From positions 1-18,754 of the forward strand of contig DGTC01000059.1 in NCBI GenBank assembly GCA_002394205.1: 18,754 nt of DNA, in the 5' to 3' direction. Under the pieces are notes generated by a model. That model saw only the letters and a program-made list of their open reading frames with translations, was not told the origin of the DNA and ran no database searches. Within the stretch, counting starts at the first letter, position 1. Each line of letters starts with the position of its first letter. Of this stretch, positions 7,859-16,758 are shown piece after piece. Source of the stretch: Lachnospira sp. UBA4346 (GTDB taxonomy: Bacteria; Bacillota; Clostridia; Lachnospirales; Lachnospiraceae). Both the position numbers and the translations under genes were made by a program.

Positions 7859-7996
7859 CTTAATCTGTATCCTCCTACAAAAACATGGTAATAATTTTAT
7901 ACTATTTTTATATTGATTACAAGTAGTTTCCATCAGTTTTCCGTATGAAATCAGAAACATCAAATCCTGTAATCTTTATTTATATATGAAAAAATT

Positions 7997-8599
7997 CTAT
8001 TCTTCCCAAGGGCGAATTCGATATGTTGCACCAATCTCATCACAAATCTTCTGACATTCTGCTTCTTCTTCATGGCTGATTGTCGTATCAACTGTTGTAA
8101 GCACAACTTTTGGAACATATGCCGTTGCCTTCTTTGCAAAATCTAACATTGCATCAAAGGACTGCTCTCCGAACTTACTTCTTACCAATGCTAAATATTC
8201 ATCCTTATGTGGATTATTTAAGCTAATAGAAACCGTATCAATTCTTCCTTGTAATTCCGGTGTAATATCTCTGCCATTAATCAGATTACCGACGCCATTG
8301 GTATTGATTCGAATCGGCTTCTGATACGTCTTTTTCACATAATCAGCAACTTCCTTAATTACATCAAAACGCTCTGTCGGTTCTCCAAATCCACAGAATA
8401 CAACCTCACCAAACTGGCTCATGTCAAATTTGTCAAATTCCGCAATTACTTCTTCTACCGATGGCTCTCTTTCTAACCACAATCGATCTGATTCTCCGAT
8501 TCGATCCATCGTCTGTCTCAAACAAAATGTGCAGGCATATGGACATTTATTTGTAAGATTCACATATAAGTTATTATGTACCTTGTATAATATCTCCAT
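7997..8599 (-). CDS. Radical SAM protein, TatD-associated type
   Basis: A 200-residue minimal radical SAM enzyme. The cluster-binding motif is C19-x3-C23-x2-C26 (NKCPYACTFC). The glycine-rich GFGEPT follows at about 70-75 and a strand motif INTNGVGN at about 97-104. It closely fits the small family often encoded next to or fused with TatD nucleases, but no tatD is present in this window. It would bind a 4Fe-4S cluster and cleave S-adenosylmethionine; its substrate is unknown. The start is well supported by GGGAGGAG upstream of the ATG. It lies 64 nt downstream of the pyridoxamine kinase gene and 138 nt upstream of glyQS, all on the same strand, so co-transcription is possible. Confidence 0.85.
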   Translation of the reverse strand: MEILYKVHNNLYVNLTNKCPYACTFCLRQTMDRIGESDRLWLEREPSVEEVIAEFDKFDMSQFGEVVFCGFGEPTERFDVIKEVADYVKKTYQKPIRINTNGVGNLINGRDITPELQGRIDTVSISLNNPHKDEYLALVRSKFGEQSFDAMLDFAKKATAYVPKVVLTTVDTTISHEEEAECQKICDEIGATYRIRPWEE

Positions 8600-8663
8600 G
8601 ACTGTTCTCCTCCCGAACTTCTATATTCTATATCGTCCTCTTTATTTCAGTTATCACTACAAA

Positions 8664-9491
8664 TTAACGCAGCGTTGTCAACAACTCTTCAAAGCACACA
8701 CCGTCCGTCAGTGGAATATCAAGTTCCATGGACTTTAAAATGCACTGCTTAATAAAGGAAGATGCCTTACGCACCGATTCGTGAAAATCTACTCCATTGA
8801 CTGCATCCGCAGCTATTATTGAAGTAAAAATATCTCCGGTGCCGGAACGCTGTGTTCCAACTTTCATCGTGCGTACCAAATAGCCGCCTTTCCCCTGTTC
8901 GTAACAGTAATTTGCAACATACTTTCCCTGCTGAATTCCTGTAATAACAATCTTTTTTGTTCCTTTATCTGCTATCTTTTCTGCCAGTTCTTCTAAATCT
9001 TTCTTCGCCCAATTATTATGATACTGTGTGTCTGTCAGAATACAGGCTTCCGTCAGATTCGGTGTTAAAATATCTGCATACTGCACGAGTTTTCGCATCT
9101 CAGCACACATCTGCGGTGTATATGTAGAATAGACCTTTCCGTTATCTCCCATCACCGGATCGATAATCACAATCGTCTGTGGTGTCCGAAACTTTGCTAA
9201 GAATTCTTCCACAATCCGAATTTGACGTTCAGAACCCAAAAAGCCTGTACATATGCCGGAAAATTGCAGTCCAATCTTCTCCCACTCATTCATATATGGC
9301 ACCATACGTTCCGTATAATCATCGAAATAGAAACTGTCAAATCCTGTATGATTCGATAAAATTGCTGTCGGCAACGGACAACATTGTACCTTGAGTGCCG
9401 AAATAATCGGTAATTCTACCGCAATCGAACATCGTCCAAATCCAGAAATATCATTAATGACAGCAATTTTTTTCTGATTATTATGTGACAC
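8664..9491 (-). CDS. Pyridoxamine/pyridoxal kinase (PfkB-like family)
   Basis: Phosphorylates B6 vitamers at the 5' position with ATP, part of pyridoxal phosphate salvage. The 275 residues show the PdxK/PdxY-like fold: INDISGFGRCS near the N-terminus (12-22), SNHTGF (46-51), DPVMGD (111-116), TPNxTEA (143-149) and the GTGD anion-hole/catalytic motif (217-220). The start is GTG (MSHNNQ): GAGGAG lies 8 nt upstream, and the nearby ATG at that spot is out of frame. The short second half and lack of a ThiD-type HMP motif favour pyridoxamine kinase over hydroxymethylpyrimidine kinase. A leader hairpin lies immediately upstream (9524-9564). The next gene on the strand is the radical SAM gene. Confidence 0.9.
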   Translation of the reverse strand: MSHNNQKKIAVINDISGFGRCSIAVELPIISALKVQCCPLPTAILSNHTGFDSFYFDDYTERMVPYMNEWEKIGLQFSGICTGFLGSERQIRIVEEFLAKFRTPQTIVIIDPVMGDNGKVYSTYTPQMCAEMRKLVQYADILTPNLTEACILTDTQYHNNWAKKDLEELAEKIADKGTKKIVITGIQQGKYVANYCYEQGKGGYLVRTMKVGTQRSGTGDIFTSIIAADAVNGVDFHESVRKASSFIKQCILKSMELDIPLTDGVCFEELLTTLR

Positions 9492-9523
9492 TTTCCCATC
9501 TCCTCACTCTCATTTTCTTGCAG

Positions 9524-9564
9524 ATTACTACATCAGAATTTTAAAACCCATCTGATGCAGTAAT
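9524..9564. promoter_or_regulatory. Leader hairpin between recO and the pyridoxamine kinase gene
   Basis: ATTACT-A-CATCAGA (9524-9537) pairs with TCTGATG-C-AGTAAT (9551-9564): 13 pairs with one A/C mismatch and a 13-nt loop. On the minus strand it falls about 90 nt after recO and 33 nt before the kinase start codon. No T-run follows on that strand, so it is a poor terminator and could instead be a leader or mRNA-stability structure. Confidence 0.5.
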
Positions 9565-9656
9565 TTATATTTATTCCATATTCTTATCGATCTGTAAATG
9601 ATGCATTTGCAATCTACAATATATCGGGCAATTTCGAATCATTGCTATATTATATC

Positions 9657-10424
9657 TTATGTATGATCCATATCCGGTGTATGAAGCATTTCCTCTGATT
9701 TCATGACCTTATCAAATGTCACTGCTCGCAATCGTCCCAATACCAGTCGCAATTCATACAACACCTCTGTCGATACTGTAAATCCGAACAACTTCTGTAA
9801 CGGTGCCGTAATCATATACTGTATTGCGTAAAATGTAGACTCCTGCAACGTAACACCATCAGTAGGAACACTGTGCTGTTGTATACAATGTACACAATAT
9901 ACGGCTTCTTTGCCTGCTGAATATATACGCAGCTTTTTTCCTTCTTCCCTACATTCTGCACATGTAAAAAAATCCGGACATTCTCCATTCATCGATATCA
10001 AACGCATTTCGTAAGCATACCGAATGAGCTCCTTAGGCATCTGATTCTTCTCTAACGCACGCAATGCAACATACAACAGATTAATCATTTCGCTGGCATC
10101 TAAGTTCTCTCTCGCATAATATTCTGCCAGTTCGGCAAAATAATATCCATAACAAACTGCATCCAAATCCGTAATCAGACTTTCAAAATAATTGCTGATT
10201 TCTGCCTGATGTACCGTATAGGAGGTTCTTCCCTCATATAACCAGAACTTCCCAAAGACAAATGCCCTTGTAATCCCCATCAACGGACTCTTCGGCCGCC
10301 TTGCGCCCTTTGCAAACGCTGATATTTTGCCGCGTTCTTTTGTCAGTAATACAATCCGTCTGTCAAACTCACCCACCGGCATTGCTGAAATAACCATTCC
10401 CGTTACTTCCGTCAAATCACTCAT
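9657..10424 (-). CDS. recO: DNA repair protein RecO
   Basis: Recombination mediator that anneals single strands and helps load RecA with RecR in the RecFOR pathway. The 255 residues match the usual length. The N-terminal OB fold (about 1-80) contains the typical TGMVISAMPVGEFDRRIVLL (8-27) and AKGARRPKS (38-46). The helical C-terminal part carries a zinc-finger set C149, C155, C158, C177 and C180 (ECPDFFTCAEC and YCVHC). The start codon lies 2 nt after the era stop, and the preceding sequence has only a weak ribosome binding site, so translation is probably coupled to era. The era-recO order is conserved in many Bacillota. Confidence 0.96.
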   Translation of the reverse strand: MSDLTEVTGMVISAMPVGEFDRRIVLLTKERGKISAFAKGARRPKSPLMGITRAFVFGKFWLYEGRTSYTVHQAEISNYFESLITDLDAVCYGYYFAELAEYYARENLDASEMINLLYVALRALEKNQMPKELIRYAYEMRLISMNGECPDFFTCAECREEGKKLRIYSAGKEAVYCVHCIQQHSVPTDGVTLQESTFYAIQYMITAPLQKLFGFTVSTEVLYELRLVLGRLRAVTFDKVMKSEEMLHTPDMDHT

Positions 10425-10426
10425 AT

Positions 10427-11398
10427 TTATTTCTCGTCTTTTTTCTTATCATAACCAAAGTTCTTGATTAAGATATCGCTGTCGCGCCATTCTTTCTTAA
10501 CCTTTACCCACAACTGAAGATTCACTTTCATATCCAGCTGTTTTTCAATCTCGTATCGTGCATTGGTTCCAATCTTCTTTAACATAGAACCGCCCTTACC
10601 GATAATAATTCCTTTGTGCGAATCCCGTTCGCAAATAATCGTTGCTTGAATCTCTGTCATACGGCCATTTCTGCCCTTACGCTCTTTCATACTGTCAATC
10701 ACAACCGCAATTCCATGTGGAATCTCTTCGTTCAATGCATGTAATGCTTTTTCACGAATCAGTTCTGCAACAATCTGACGCATCGGCTGATCTGTAACGG
10801 TATCTTCATCATAATACATCGGACCTGTTGGCAGATATTTAAAAATCGTCTCCACTAAATCATCGGTATTATCTCCATTTCTGGCTGAAATCGGAACAAT
10901 CTCTGCGAATTCCACTTCTTTACGATAACGGTCAATAACCGGCAGAATCTCTTCTTTTGCCACCATATCAACCTTGTTAATTACAAGAATAATCGGTGCT
11001 GTTACCTGTTTGAGTTTCTCAATGATATGCTGTTCTCCAGCCCCGATAAATGTCGTTGGCTCAACGAGCCAGCAGACAACATCCACTTCACCAATGGTCT
11101 TTTCCGCTGTGCCTACCATATATTCGCCGAGCTTATTTTTCGCCTTGTGAATCCCCGGTGTATCCACAAAGACAATCTGCCCACGCTCATCTGTATACAC
11201 TGTCTGAATTCTGTTTCGTGTAGTCTGTGGCTTATTTGATGTAATGGCAATCTTCTGTCCAATCAAACGATTCATCAGTGTTGACTTACCAACATTCGGT
11301 CTGCCAATCAATGTTACAAATCCCGATTTGGTATCTCTATTTTCAGCAGCGGCACCACCTGTAATACCACTTGCTGCTAACATTTCATCTAAATTCAT
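10427..11398 (-). CDS. era: GTPase Era
   Basis: Essential GTPase that binds the 3' end of 16S rRNA and helps assemble the 30S subunit. The 323 residues contain G1 GRPNVGKS (32-39), a switch region with NKPQTTRNRI (55-64), G3 DTPG (79-82), G4 NKVD (141-144), G5 SA (171-172) and a C-terminal KH domain with GIIIGKGGSMLKKIG (263-277). It has an extra ~24 residues at the N-terminus compared with typical Era (about 300 residues). The only ribosome binding site, GAGG, lies just 4 nt before the chosen ATG, so this start is reasonable but close-spaced. It is followed by recO with a 2-nt gap and preceded on the same strand by the M16 protease gene (96 nt). Confidence 0.97.
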   Translation of the reverse strand: MNLDEMLAASGITGGAAAENRDTKSGFVTLIGRPNVGKSTLMNRLIGQKIAITSNKPQTTRNRIQTVYTDERGQIVFVDTPGIHKAKNKLGEYMVGTAEKTIGEVDVVCWLVEPTTFIGAGEQHIIEKLKQVTAPIILVINKVDMVAKEEILPVIDRYRKEVEFAEIVPISARNGDNTDDLVETIFKYLPTGPMYYDEDTVTDQPMRQIVAELIREKALHALNEEIPHGIAVVIDSMKERKGRNGRMTEIQATIICERDSHKGIIIGKGGSMLKKIGTNARYEIEKQLDMKVNLQLWVKVKKEWRDSDILIKNFGYDKKKDEK

Positions 11399-11441
11399 GC
11401 TTCCTCTTTTCTGTGCTTATGCACGTATCTTGTAACAATAC

Positions 11442-11480
11442 CTTCAGAGTGAAATACAATTTTGCATATCAACTCTGAAG
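11442..11480. terminator. Hairpin between the M16 protease gene and era
   Basis: A perfect 9-bp stem, CTTCAGAGT (11442-11450) / ACTCTGAAG (11472-11480), with a 21-nt loop. On the minus strand it lies 15 nt past the protease stop but is followed only by GTATTGTT, a poor U-tract. The long T-run is on the plus-strand side, where no gene needs it. It may act as a weak terminator or attenuator between protease and era. Confidence 0.4.
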
Positions 11481-11494
11481 TCATTTTTTACTTT

Positions 11495-14464
11495 TTATGA
11501 TAAAAACAATGGTACGATTTCATCAAACATTGCTTCGTGACTCTGAATCTTCTTCTGCCCTCCAACAACCGTCAGATAATTCTGTTTCACTGCCTCTTCA
11601 ATCAACGGTGCTAACTGCTGAATCTTTTCCGGTGTTGCATCTAAGACTTCTGCACGCTCTTTTACCAATGTCTCATAAGATAAATGGTCAATATATGCTC
11701 CAAAAGAACGAAGTCCCTTTGCCGCCGGATTCATCGGTGTATCCATATCTCCAATCGTTCCAATAATATATTTTACCATATCTCTTTCACTCACTGAGAA
11801 ATTGCGTACATAGTCTGCTGCCTGCTCATAAATGTCATTCGTCGCTGCAAGATGCGGATCACGATACGATGTCATATACACATCACCATTGCGGTAGAAG
11901 CCGCTCATACAACCGTATGCGCCACCCTTCACACGAATATTAATCCATAAATAATCATAGGAAAAAATAACCTTTAATACCTTCAATGCTCCATTGTAAT
12001 CATATCCTGCCTTACGGAAGTTTCCGCAACGGGCTACATACTGTACCTGCGAAGCTGATGTAAATCCACGCTTCACATGTTCCGGTGTAAATGTACGTAC
12101 AACACTCTGCTGCTTTGTATCCGGAAGCTGTGTAATAAATGTCTGCATTGCCGGTGCAAAATTCTCATATCCTGTATCATCTGCCGTAACACTTACTAAT
12201 AAGTTTTCCTTTGTAAAAATTCTTGCAACAAGACTTTCAAGCTGTGCAATCACTGCTTCTTTCTTCTCATCAAAATGTGTATCAATATCCTGAATTAAAC
12301 GATAGAATTCATATCCCCTGATTTGATAAGCACGATACATTACCTCAGAATACTGTGCCATTGTTGACATCATTGCAACCGAATGTCCTGCTCCTGTCAT
12401 CGAATCTTCCATTCTTGACTTAATTCGGGCAATGATTTCTTTCAGTCTCTTCTCATCTGCAAACTTTGTATGGAATAGAATCTCATTCATAATGTCCATT
12501 GCAAATGGAATCTTTTCATATAATACCTTGCTCTTTACGTTCATATAGAGATAATATTTGTCCAAATCTTCGCTGTCTGTATACGTATTCGCATCAATAG
12601 AAATACCACCGCTGTTGATATTAATCTCATTTGTTAATTCCGGATATGTGAAATGCTCCGTATCCATAAGACCAAGTGCTGCACTTAAAAGTCCTAGATA
12701 TGGCAATTCTTCATCCGCAACATTCTTGCAGTCAAATGCAAGATTTAAATACGCAATCTGATTTGTAAACAAGTTATGGTGAACGACGGTTACATCATCT
12801 ATTGATTTCACATCATTATAAAATTTCGCCGGTTCTCTTGAAATATCTGACAGTTTCAACATTGGAATCTTTTCTAAATCTTCCTGTGGTGACGGCTCTT
12901 CCTGATACTCTTTCAGTTCCTTTGTCTGAATCACTAACTGCTCTAATTCTTCTTCCGTAAATGCCTTCTGTAATTCAGCCAATCTGTCTTCTTCTTCTTT
13001 TTGAATCTGTTCTGCAAGTCCATACTTTGGCTGTAACTGAATCAACGAAGTATGTGTATTTTTTAACAAATACTGTTCGACAACTTGTTCAAAATATCCA
13101 CTCTCAAGCTGTTCTTTTAATTCTGTAAAAATTGCACCTTCCTGCAAATGAATAAATGGCTTTGTTTCGTCATACAGCCAGCTGTCCATCATCGTTAAAT
13201 AGTACATCAGTCCCTTTGGATATGAGCCATAATCCGCTTCACGATACTTAAATTCATAGTAATTCAAACCAGCCTGTACCATACGTTTATCAATTCCATT
13301 TGCAACAACATCTTCTAATACTTCACGTATTGTCTGCACAAATAATTCCTGCTGACTGCTCTCTGCGTTCTTTGCAATAATTGAATAAAATGGCTGATAC
13401 ATGGATGATTCATAATTACTCTCAACATCCGTACCAATTCCTTTATCTAATAACGCCTGCTTTAACTTCGCTCCCGGTGCTAAAACGAGCGCATAATCAA
13501 GAATCTGCATTGCAAGATAGAGCTTTGCATCTAAGGATGTACCAACAACTGTATTATATGACAGATATGTGTGTTTCTCTAAGGATTCATCCTCTGTAAT
13601 CGAATAATATGATACTTCCTCCTTTGGCTGTTCAAATGGCTGCTGCTTCTGAATTTCCGCATCAATTTCTACCTGTGTTTTATCAAATGCATCCAAGTAT
13701 TCTGTATCTAAATAATCCAAGCGTTCCTGCACATCAAAATCACCATACAGATAAATATATGAATTCACTGGATGATAATAGTTCTTATGATATTTTAAAA
13801 ATTCTTCATAGCTTAAGTCCGGAATCTCTGCCGGAATTCCACCGGATTCATTGTGATATGCAGTATCCGGGAATAATGATACAAATGTTTCTCTTGATAA
13901 CACATCATCCGGCGAAGAATACACGCCCTTCATCTCATTAAATACAACGCCGTTGTACTGTAATTTTCCAAAGGTGCCATCTTCCTGTTTCTCTAATTCA
14001 TAGTGCCAGCCTTCCTGCTTGAAGATTTCCGGTCTTTCGTAGATATTTGGATAGAATACGGCATCCATATATACATCCATGATATTCTTAAAGTCTGCAT
14101 CATTACAGCTTGCCACCGGATATACTGTCTTGTCCGGATATGTCATTGCGTTTAAGAATGTGTTTAATGAACCTTTTACAAGTTCTACAAATGGATCTTT
14201 TACCGGATATTTTCTTGAACCACACAATGTTGAGTGCTCCAAAATATGCTGTAAACCTGTATTATTGTAAGGTGGTGTCTTAAATCCAATTGAGAATACT
14301 TTATTTTCATCTTCATTTGTGATGATTACAACACGTGCACCACTCTTCTTATGTCTTAACAACAGTCCAATACTGTTAATATCTTCTAACTGTTCTGTTG
14401 AAATTACTTCATACTTATCTAAGCGAAGCTGTTCTACTTCTTTTTGTCTTTTATTTAAATCCAT
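11495..14464 (-). CDS. M16C-family zinc metalloprotease (presequence protease/falcilysin-like)
   Basis: A 989-residue insulinase-fold oligopeptidase, the usual size for M16C enzymes. The inverted zinc motif HxxEH is H73-I-L-E76-H77. The third ligand is probably E153 in QEGWHYEL, 77 residues after E76, as the family predicts. The middle has the M16C-associated helical region, and the inactive C-terminal half has GGAYG and SYRDP, which complete the substrate chamber. These enzymes degrade unfolded peptides up to a few tens of residues. There is no signal peptide, so it is probably cytoplasmic. The frame is open to 14500, but AAAGGAAA just upstream of the ATG at 14464 sets the start. It lies upstream of era and recO on the same strand, with its own promoter. 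Confidence 0.93.
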   Translation of the reverse strand: MDLNKRQKEVEQLRLDKYEVISTEQLEDINSIGLLLRHKKSGARVVIITNEDENKVFSIGFKTPPYNNTGLQHILEHSTLCGSRKYPVKDPFVELVKGSLNTFLNAMTYPDKTVYPVASCNDADFKNIMDVYMDAVFYPNIYERPEIFKQEGWHYELEKQEDGTFGKLQYNGVVFNEMKGVYSSPDDVLSRETFVSLFPDTAYHNESGGIPAEIPDLSYEEFLKYHKNYYHPVNSYIYLYGDFDVQERLDYLDTEYLDAFDKTQVEIDAEIQKQQPFEQPKEEVSYYSITEDESLEKHTYLSYNTVVGTSLDAKLYLAMQILDYALVLAPGAKLKQALLDKGIGTDVESNYESSMYQPFYSIIAKNAESSQQELFVQTIREVLEDVVANGIDKRMVQAGLNYYEFKYREADYGSYPKGLMYYLTMMDSWLYDETKPFIHLQEGAIFTELKEQLESGYFEQVVEQYLLKNTHTSLIQLQPKYGLAEQIQKEEEDRLAELQKAFTEEELEQLVIQTKELKEYQEEPSPQEDLEKIPMLKLSDISREPAKFYNDVKSIDDVTVVHHNLFTNQIAYLNLAFDCKNVADEELPYLGLLSAALGLMDTEHFTYPELTNEININSGGISIDANTYTDSEDLDKYYLYMNVKSKVLYEKIPFAMDIMNEILFHTKFADEKRLKEIIARIKSRMEDSMTGAGHSVAMMSTMAQYSEVMYRAYQIRGYEFYRLIQDIDTHFDEKKEAVIAQLESLVARIFTKENLLVSVTADDTGYENFAPAMQTFITQLPDTKQQSVVRTFTPEHVKRGFTSASQVQYVARCGNFRKAGYDYNGALKVLKVIFSYDYLWINIRVKGGAYGCMSGFYRNGDVYMTSYRDPHLAATNDIYEQAADYVRNFSVSERDMVKYIIGTIGDMDTPMNPAAKGLRSFGAYIDHLSYETLVKERAEVLDATPEKIQQLAPLIEEAVKQNYLTVVGGQKKIQSHEAMFDEIVPLFLS

Positions 14465-14529
14465 TCTATTTCCTTTCTTGTCGGTACTGTTATATTTCAC
14501 TTTTGTATTTGCGGATTATAATACTTTTA

Positions 14530-14559
14530 ATCTTACCACATTTGGGCGGAAATATACAA
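14530..14559 (-). promoter_or_regulatory. Predicted promoter of the M16 protease gene
   Basis: On the minus strand, TTGTAT (plus 14554-14559), an 18-bp spacer and an extended -10, TGGTAAGAT (hexamer at plus 14530-14535), lie about 65 nt before the start codon. It may also serve era and recO if the intervening hairpin is read through. Confidence 0.45.
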
Positions 14560-14622
14560 TAGATATGTTTGGGGATTGTGAAGTTCTCATTGTAAAACGA
14601 ACGGTCAGATACATTATTTCAT

Positions 14623-14650
14623 TTGACGTATAAATCCGTTTAGTCATAAT
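14623..14650 (+). promoter_or_regulatory. Predicted sigma-A promoter for the two small plus-strand genes
   Basis: TTGACG (14623-14628) and CATAAT (14645-14650) with a 16-bp spacer each match the consensus at five of six positions. The leader would be about 46 nt. Just before the start codon, TGGTATAAT (14696-14704) also looks like an extended -10, but it has no good -35 and overlaps the ATG. Confidence 0.5.
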
Positions 14651-14702
14651 CTCTCATCTCCCGCATATACTATGGATAAATAAACTTTTTGGGACTGGTA
14701 TA

Positions 14703-15377
14703 ATGGAAAAGAATCCTCCCATTACTACATTTGATATGCTCTCAACAAATCCTTTTCTTCAATTATTCAAGGCTATGCTGCCTTTTTTCGACTTTCCTAC
14801 ACAAAAGAAAATGGCTTATCTGGTTCGAATTCAGGAATTGCAGCAGACTTTTGCCTTCTATCAAAATCTGCAAAATGCGCATGCAATTCGCAGCTGTGTC
14901 AGTTCACCTATTATGTCTGCAAATAAATCCTTATCTGAGTTATTAGAAGATGAAAATTTTATACAGGCTGTTCTGCCTTACTGTCCTGCGCCCTATCGTT
15001 CGATTTTACAGAATTACAAACAGTTTTCAAAAGTATCTGAGCTTATGCAGCAGTTTTCTTCCGACGGAACAAATAATTTTCCAATGAATTTTAGTGAATT
15101 TTTCCAAAATAAATCGAAGGATTCTACGCCGTTAAATTTTTCACAAAATATAGATTCAACTGCCACCGACAATTCCAACAAGATGCCTTTGAATGGTTCA
15201 ATGTCTACAATGCTAAATTCTATGATGACTCCGGAACAACAGGAACTTTATGATACATTCTTAAAGCAGTTAGATGCTGTTGATTTTTCAGCAAATGCCC
15301 CTCCTGCAAACGGTCCAAATGAAGATTCTGAATCATCTGTTTCATACGATTTGTGCAAGAGCATCACAAATCAATGA
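14703..15377 (+). CDS. Hypothetical protein, first of a small gene pair
   Basis: A 224-residue protein I do not recognise. The first ~115 residues look folded and mostly helical, with hydrophobic patches (LFKAMLPFFDFPTQKKMAYL at 21-40; SILQNYKQF near 100). About 116-180 is Asn/Ser/Met/Phe-rich and probably disordered, then comes MTPEQQELYDTFLKQLDAVD before an acidic tail. No signal peptide or transmembrane helix is clear. The ribosome binding site is weak (GGGACTGG), yet no better start exists: the next upstream codons hit a stop, and the next Met (14736) has no ribosome binding site. The frame is open throughout and codon use looks like the neighbours', so I think it is real. It probably shares a transcript with the next gene. 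Confidence 0.65.
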   Translation: MEKNPPITTFDMLSTNPFLQLFKAMLPFFDFPTQKKMAYLVRIQELQQTFAFYQNLQNAHAIRSCVSSPIMSANKSLSELLEDENFIQAVLPYCPAPYRSILQNYKQFSKVSELMQQFSSDGTNNFPMNFSEFFQNKSKDSTPLNFSQNIDSTATDNSNKMPLNGSMSTMLNSMMTPEQQELYDTFLKQLDAVDFSANAPPANGPNEDSESSVSYDLCKSITNQ

Positions 15378-15380
15378 AGT

Positions 15381-15397
15381 TGCACTACCACAGTGCA
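15381..15397. other. Short hairpin between the two small genes
   Basis: TGCACT (15381-15386) / AGTGCA (15392-15397) with a 5-nt loop, directly after the first small gene's stop codon. No T-run follows, so it is not a normal terminator; it could affect mRNA processing or be incidental. Confidence 0.3.
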
Positions 15398-15446
15398 TTA
15401 GTCACTTAATAATCAAAAAATATCAAATGCTCTGAAATGAGGTTGT

Positions 15447-15677
15447 ATGTCTGAATTAGATTTTCGAAAACAATTATTTATAAATGAATTCAAAACAATG
15501 GCAAAAGGAAAAAATAAGGAGGAAATTCTTCCTCTGATGCTTGCACTTAGCCAAAAAGCCAAAAAAGCCGGCATTGAATTTACAAAAGACGATGCAGTAT
15601 GCATCATTGATCAGGTTAAAGATGAGCTCAGTCCGGCAGAACAAAAACTTCTGCCACAACTGTTATCGCTCTTTTAA
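15447..15677 (+). CDS. Small helical hypothetical protein, second of the pair
   Basis: A 76-residue soluble protein that appears all-helical: FRKQLFINEFKTMAKGKNKE, EEILPLMLALSQKAKKAGIE, then TKDDAVCIIDQVKDELSPAE and QKLLPQLLSLF. GAGG lies 4 nt before the ATG. It follows the 224-residue gene by 69 nt on the same strand and ends at a strong terminator, so the two are probably one transcript. The shape resembles small conserved Clostridial proteins of unknown role (recollection, unchecked); I assign no function. Confidence 0.7.
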   Translation: MSELDFRKQLFINEFKTMAKGKNKEEILPLMLALSQKAKKAGIEFTKDDAVCIIDQVKDELSPAEQKLLPQLLSLF

Positions 15678-15725
15678 ATAATATACTGTAAAATACAAAA
15701 CGAACGAATTTTATAGAAAGATATA

Positions 15726-15778
15726 AAAGAAGTTCTTATGTCAGATTTCTTTTAGGGAATAAACATAAGAACTTCTTT
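15726..15778. terminator. Convergent terminator between the small gene pair and uxuB
   Basis: A perfect 15-bp stem, AAAGAAGTTCTTATG (15726-15740) / CATAAGAACTTCTTT (15764-15778), with a 23-nt loop. T-rich sequence on the plus side and an A/T-rich flank on the other side let it serve both converging units. It is 49 nt past the 76-residue gene and 90 nt past uxuB. Confidence 0.75.
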
Positions 15779-15867
15779 GTCATATATTTTATTTGGAGAT
15801 TTATTCATACGATATAATAAATCGTTGATTCAATGAATGATTATTTTAATTTTATCTGATTTATTTA

Positions 15868-16758
15868 TTATACCCCTGAGTATGCTGAGAAGCCTGCATC
15901 AATCGGAAGTACAACACCTGTGATTGCGCTTGCCGCCTTATCATCACATAAGAATAATACGCCACCAAGCAATTCATCACTATCTACGAAACGATTCATT
16001 GGTGTATTTCTTAAAATCTTTTCTGAACGTGCTGTTGGTGTTCCATCTTCGTTAAATAACAATGCACGGTTCTGATTTGATACCAAAAATCCCGGTGCGA
16101 TTGCGTTGCAGCGGATTCCTGTTCCTGCAAAATATGTTGCAAGCCACTGTGTGAAGTTAGAAATTGCAGACTTTGCTCCGGAATATGCCGGAATCTTTGT
16201 CAGTGGTGTATATGCATTCATAGATGAGATATTTAAGATTGTTCCTGACTTTCTGTCAATCATATCCTTTGCAAATACCTGCGTTGGGATTAATGTTCCC
16301 TGGAAGTTTAACTTGAATACGAAATCGACACCTGCTGCATCCAAATCAAAGAATGTCTTCTGTCCTTCTTTTGCTTCATGCTGGTATTCATTGTCTGTTG
16401 TTGCGCGAGGGTTATTTCCACCTGCACCATTGACAAGAATATCACAAGCACCGAGGTCTGCAAGTACCTGCTTATGTACTTCTTCTAACATTTCCGGTTC
16501 TAATACGTTTGCCTTATATCCCTTTGTTGTAAAACCGGCTGCATTGAGTTCATCTGATAATTTCGTTACTGCTTCTTCGTTTAAGTCAAGCAATGCAACC
16601 TTTGCGCCTGCCTGTGCAAATGCACGTGCCATATCTCCACACAACACGCCGCCTGCACCTGTAACAACAACTACTTTTCCTGAATAATCTACATTTAATG
16701 GTAACTGATTCATACTATACTCCATTTCTGAGGATACTGCCTGTTTGATATGTGCCAT
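15868..16758 (-). CDS. uxuB: D-mannonate oxidoreductase (fructuronate reductase), SDR type
   Basis: NAD(H)-dependent interconversion of D-fructuronate and D-mannonate (EC 1.1.1.57) in glucuronate catabolism. The 296 residues form one short-chain dehydrogenase: TGAGGVLCG cofactor loop (33-41), where GGVLC is typical of the Bacillota UxuB/YjmF group, then LLDLN (56-60), NGAGG (110-114), and the catalytic S179, Y192 and K196 (YSGAK). GGAGG lies 8 nt before the chosen ATG. A second in-frame ATG at 16713 (MNQLPLNVDYSGK) has GGAG 6 nt upstream and begins closer to family starts, so a 281-residue form is possible. The first start codon lies inside a 10-bp stem with its Shine-Dalgarno in the loop. 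uxuA, the next enzyme of the pathway, is upstream on the same strand, but 1.2 kb away across a repeat array. Confidence 0.92.
   Translation of the reverse strand: MAHIKQAVSSEMEYSMNQLPLNVDYSGKVVVVTGAGGVLCGDMARAFAQAGAKVALLDLNEEAVTKLSDELNAAGFTTKGYKANVLEPEMLEEVHKQVLADLGACDILVNGAGGNNPRATTDNEYQHEAKEGQKTFFDLDAAGVDFVFKLNFQGTLIPTQVFAKDMIDRKSGTILNISSMNAYTPLTKIPAYSGAKSAISNFTQWLATYFAGTGIRCNAIAPGFLVSNQNRALLFNEDGTPTARSEKILRNTPMNRFVDSDELLGGVLFLCDDKAASAITGVVLPIDAGFSAYSGV

Noticed and set aside
7859..7996. Glycine T-box or riboswitch upstream of glyQS
   Set aside because: The gap is only 138 nt and lacks the T-box consensus and a terminator/antiterminator pair.
14696..14704. Extended -10 promoter TGGTATAAT
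   Set aside because: No -35 at proper spacing, and it overlaps the start codon of the only plausible gene start; the TTGACG/CATAAT promoter upstream is better.
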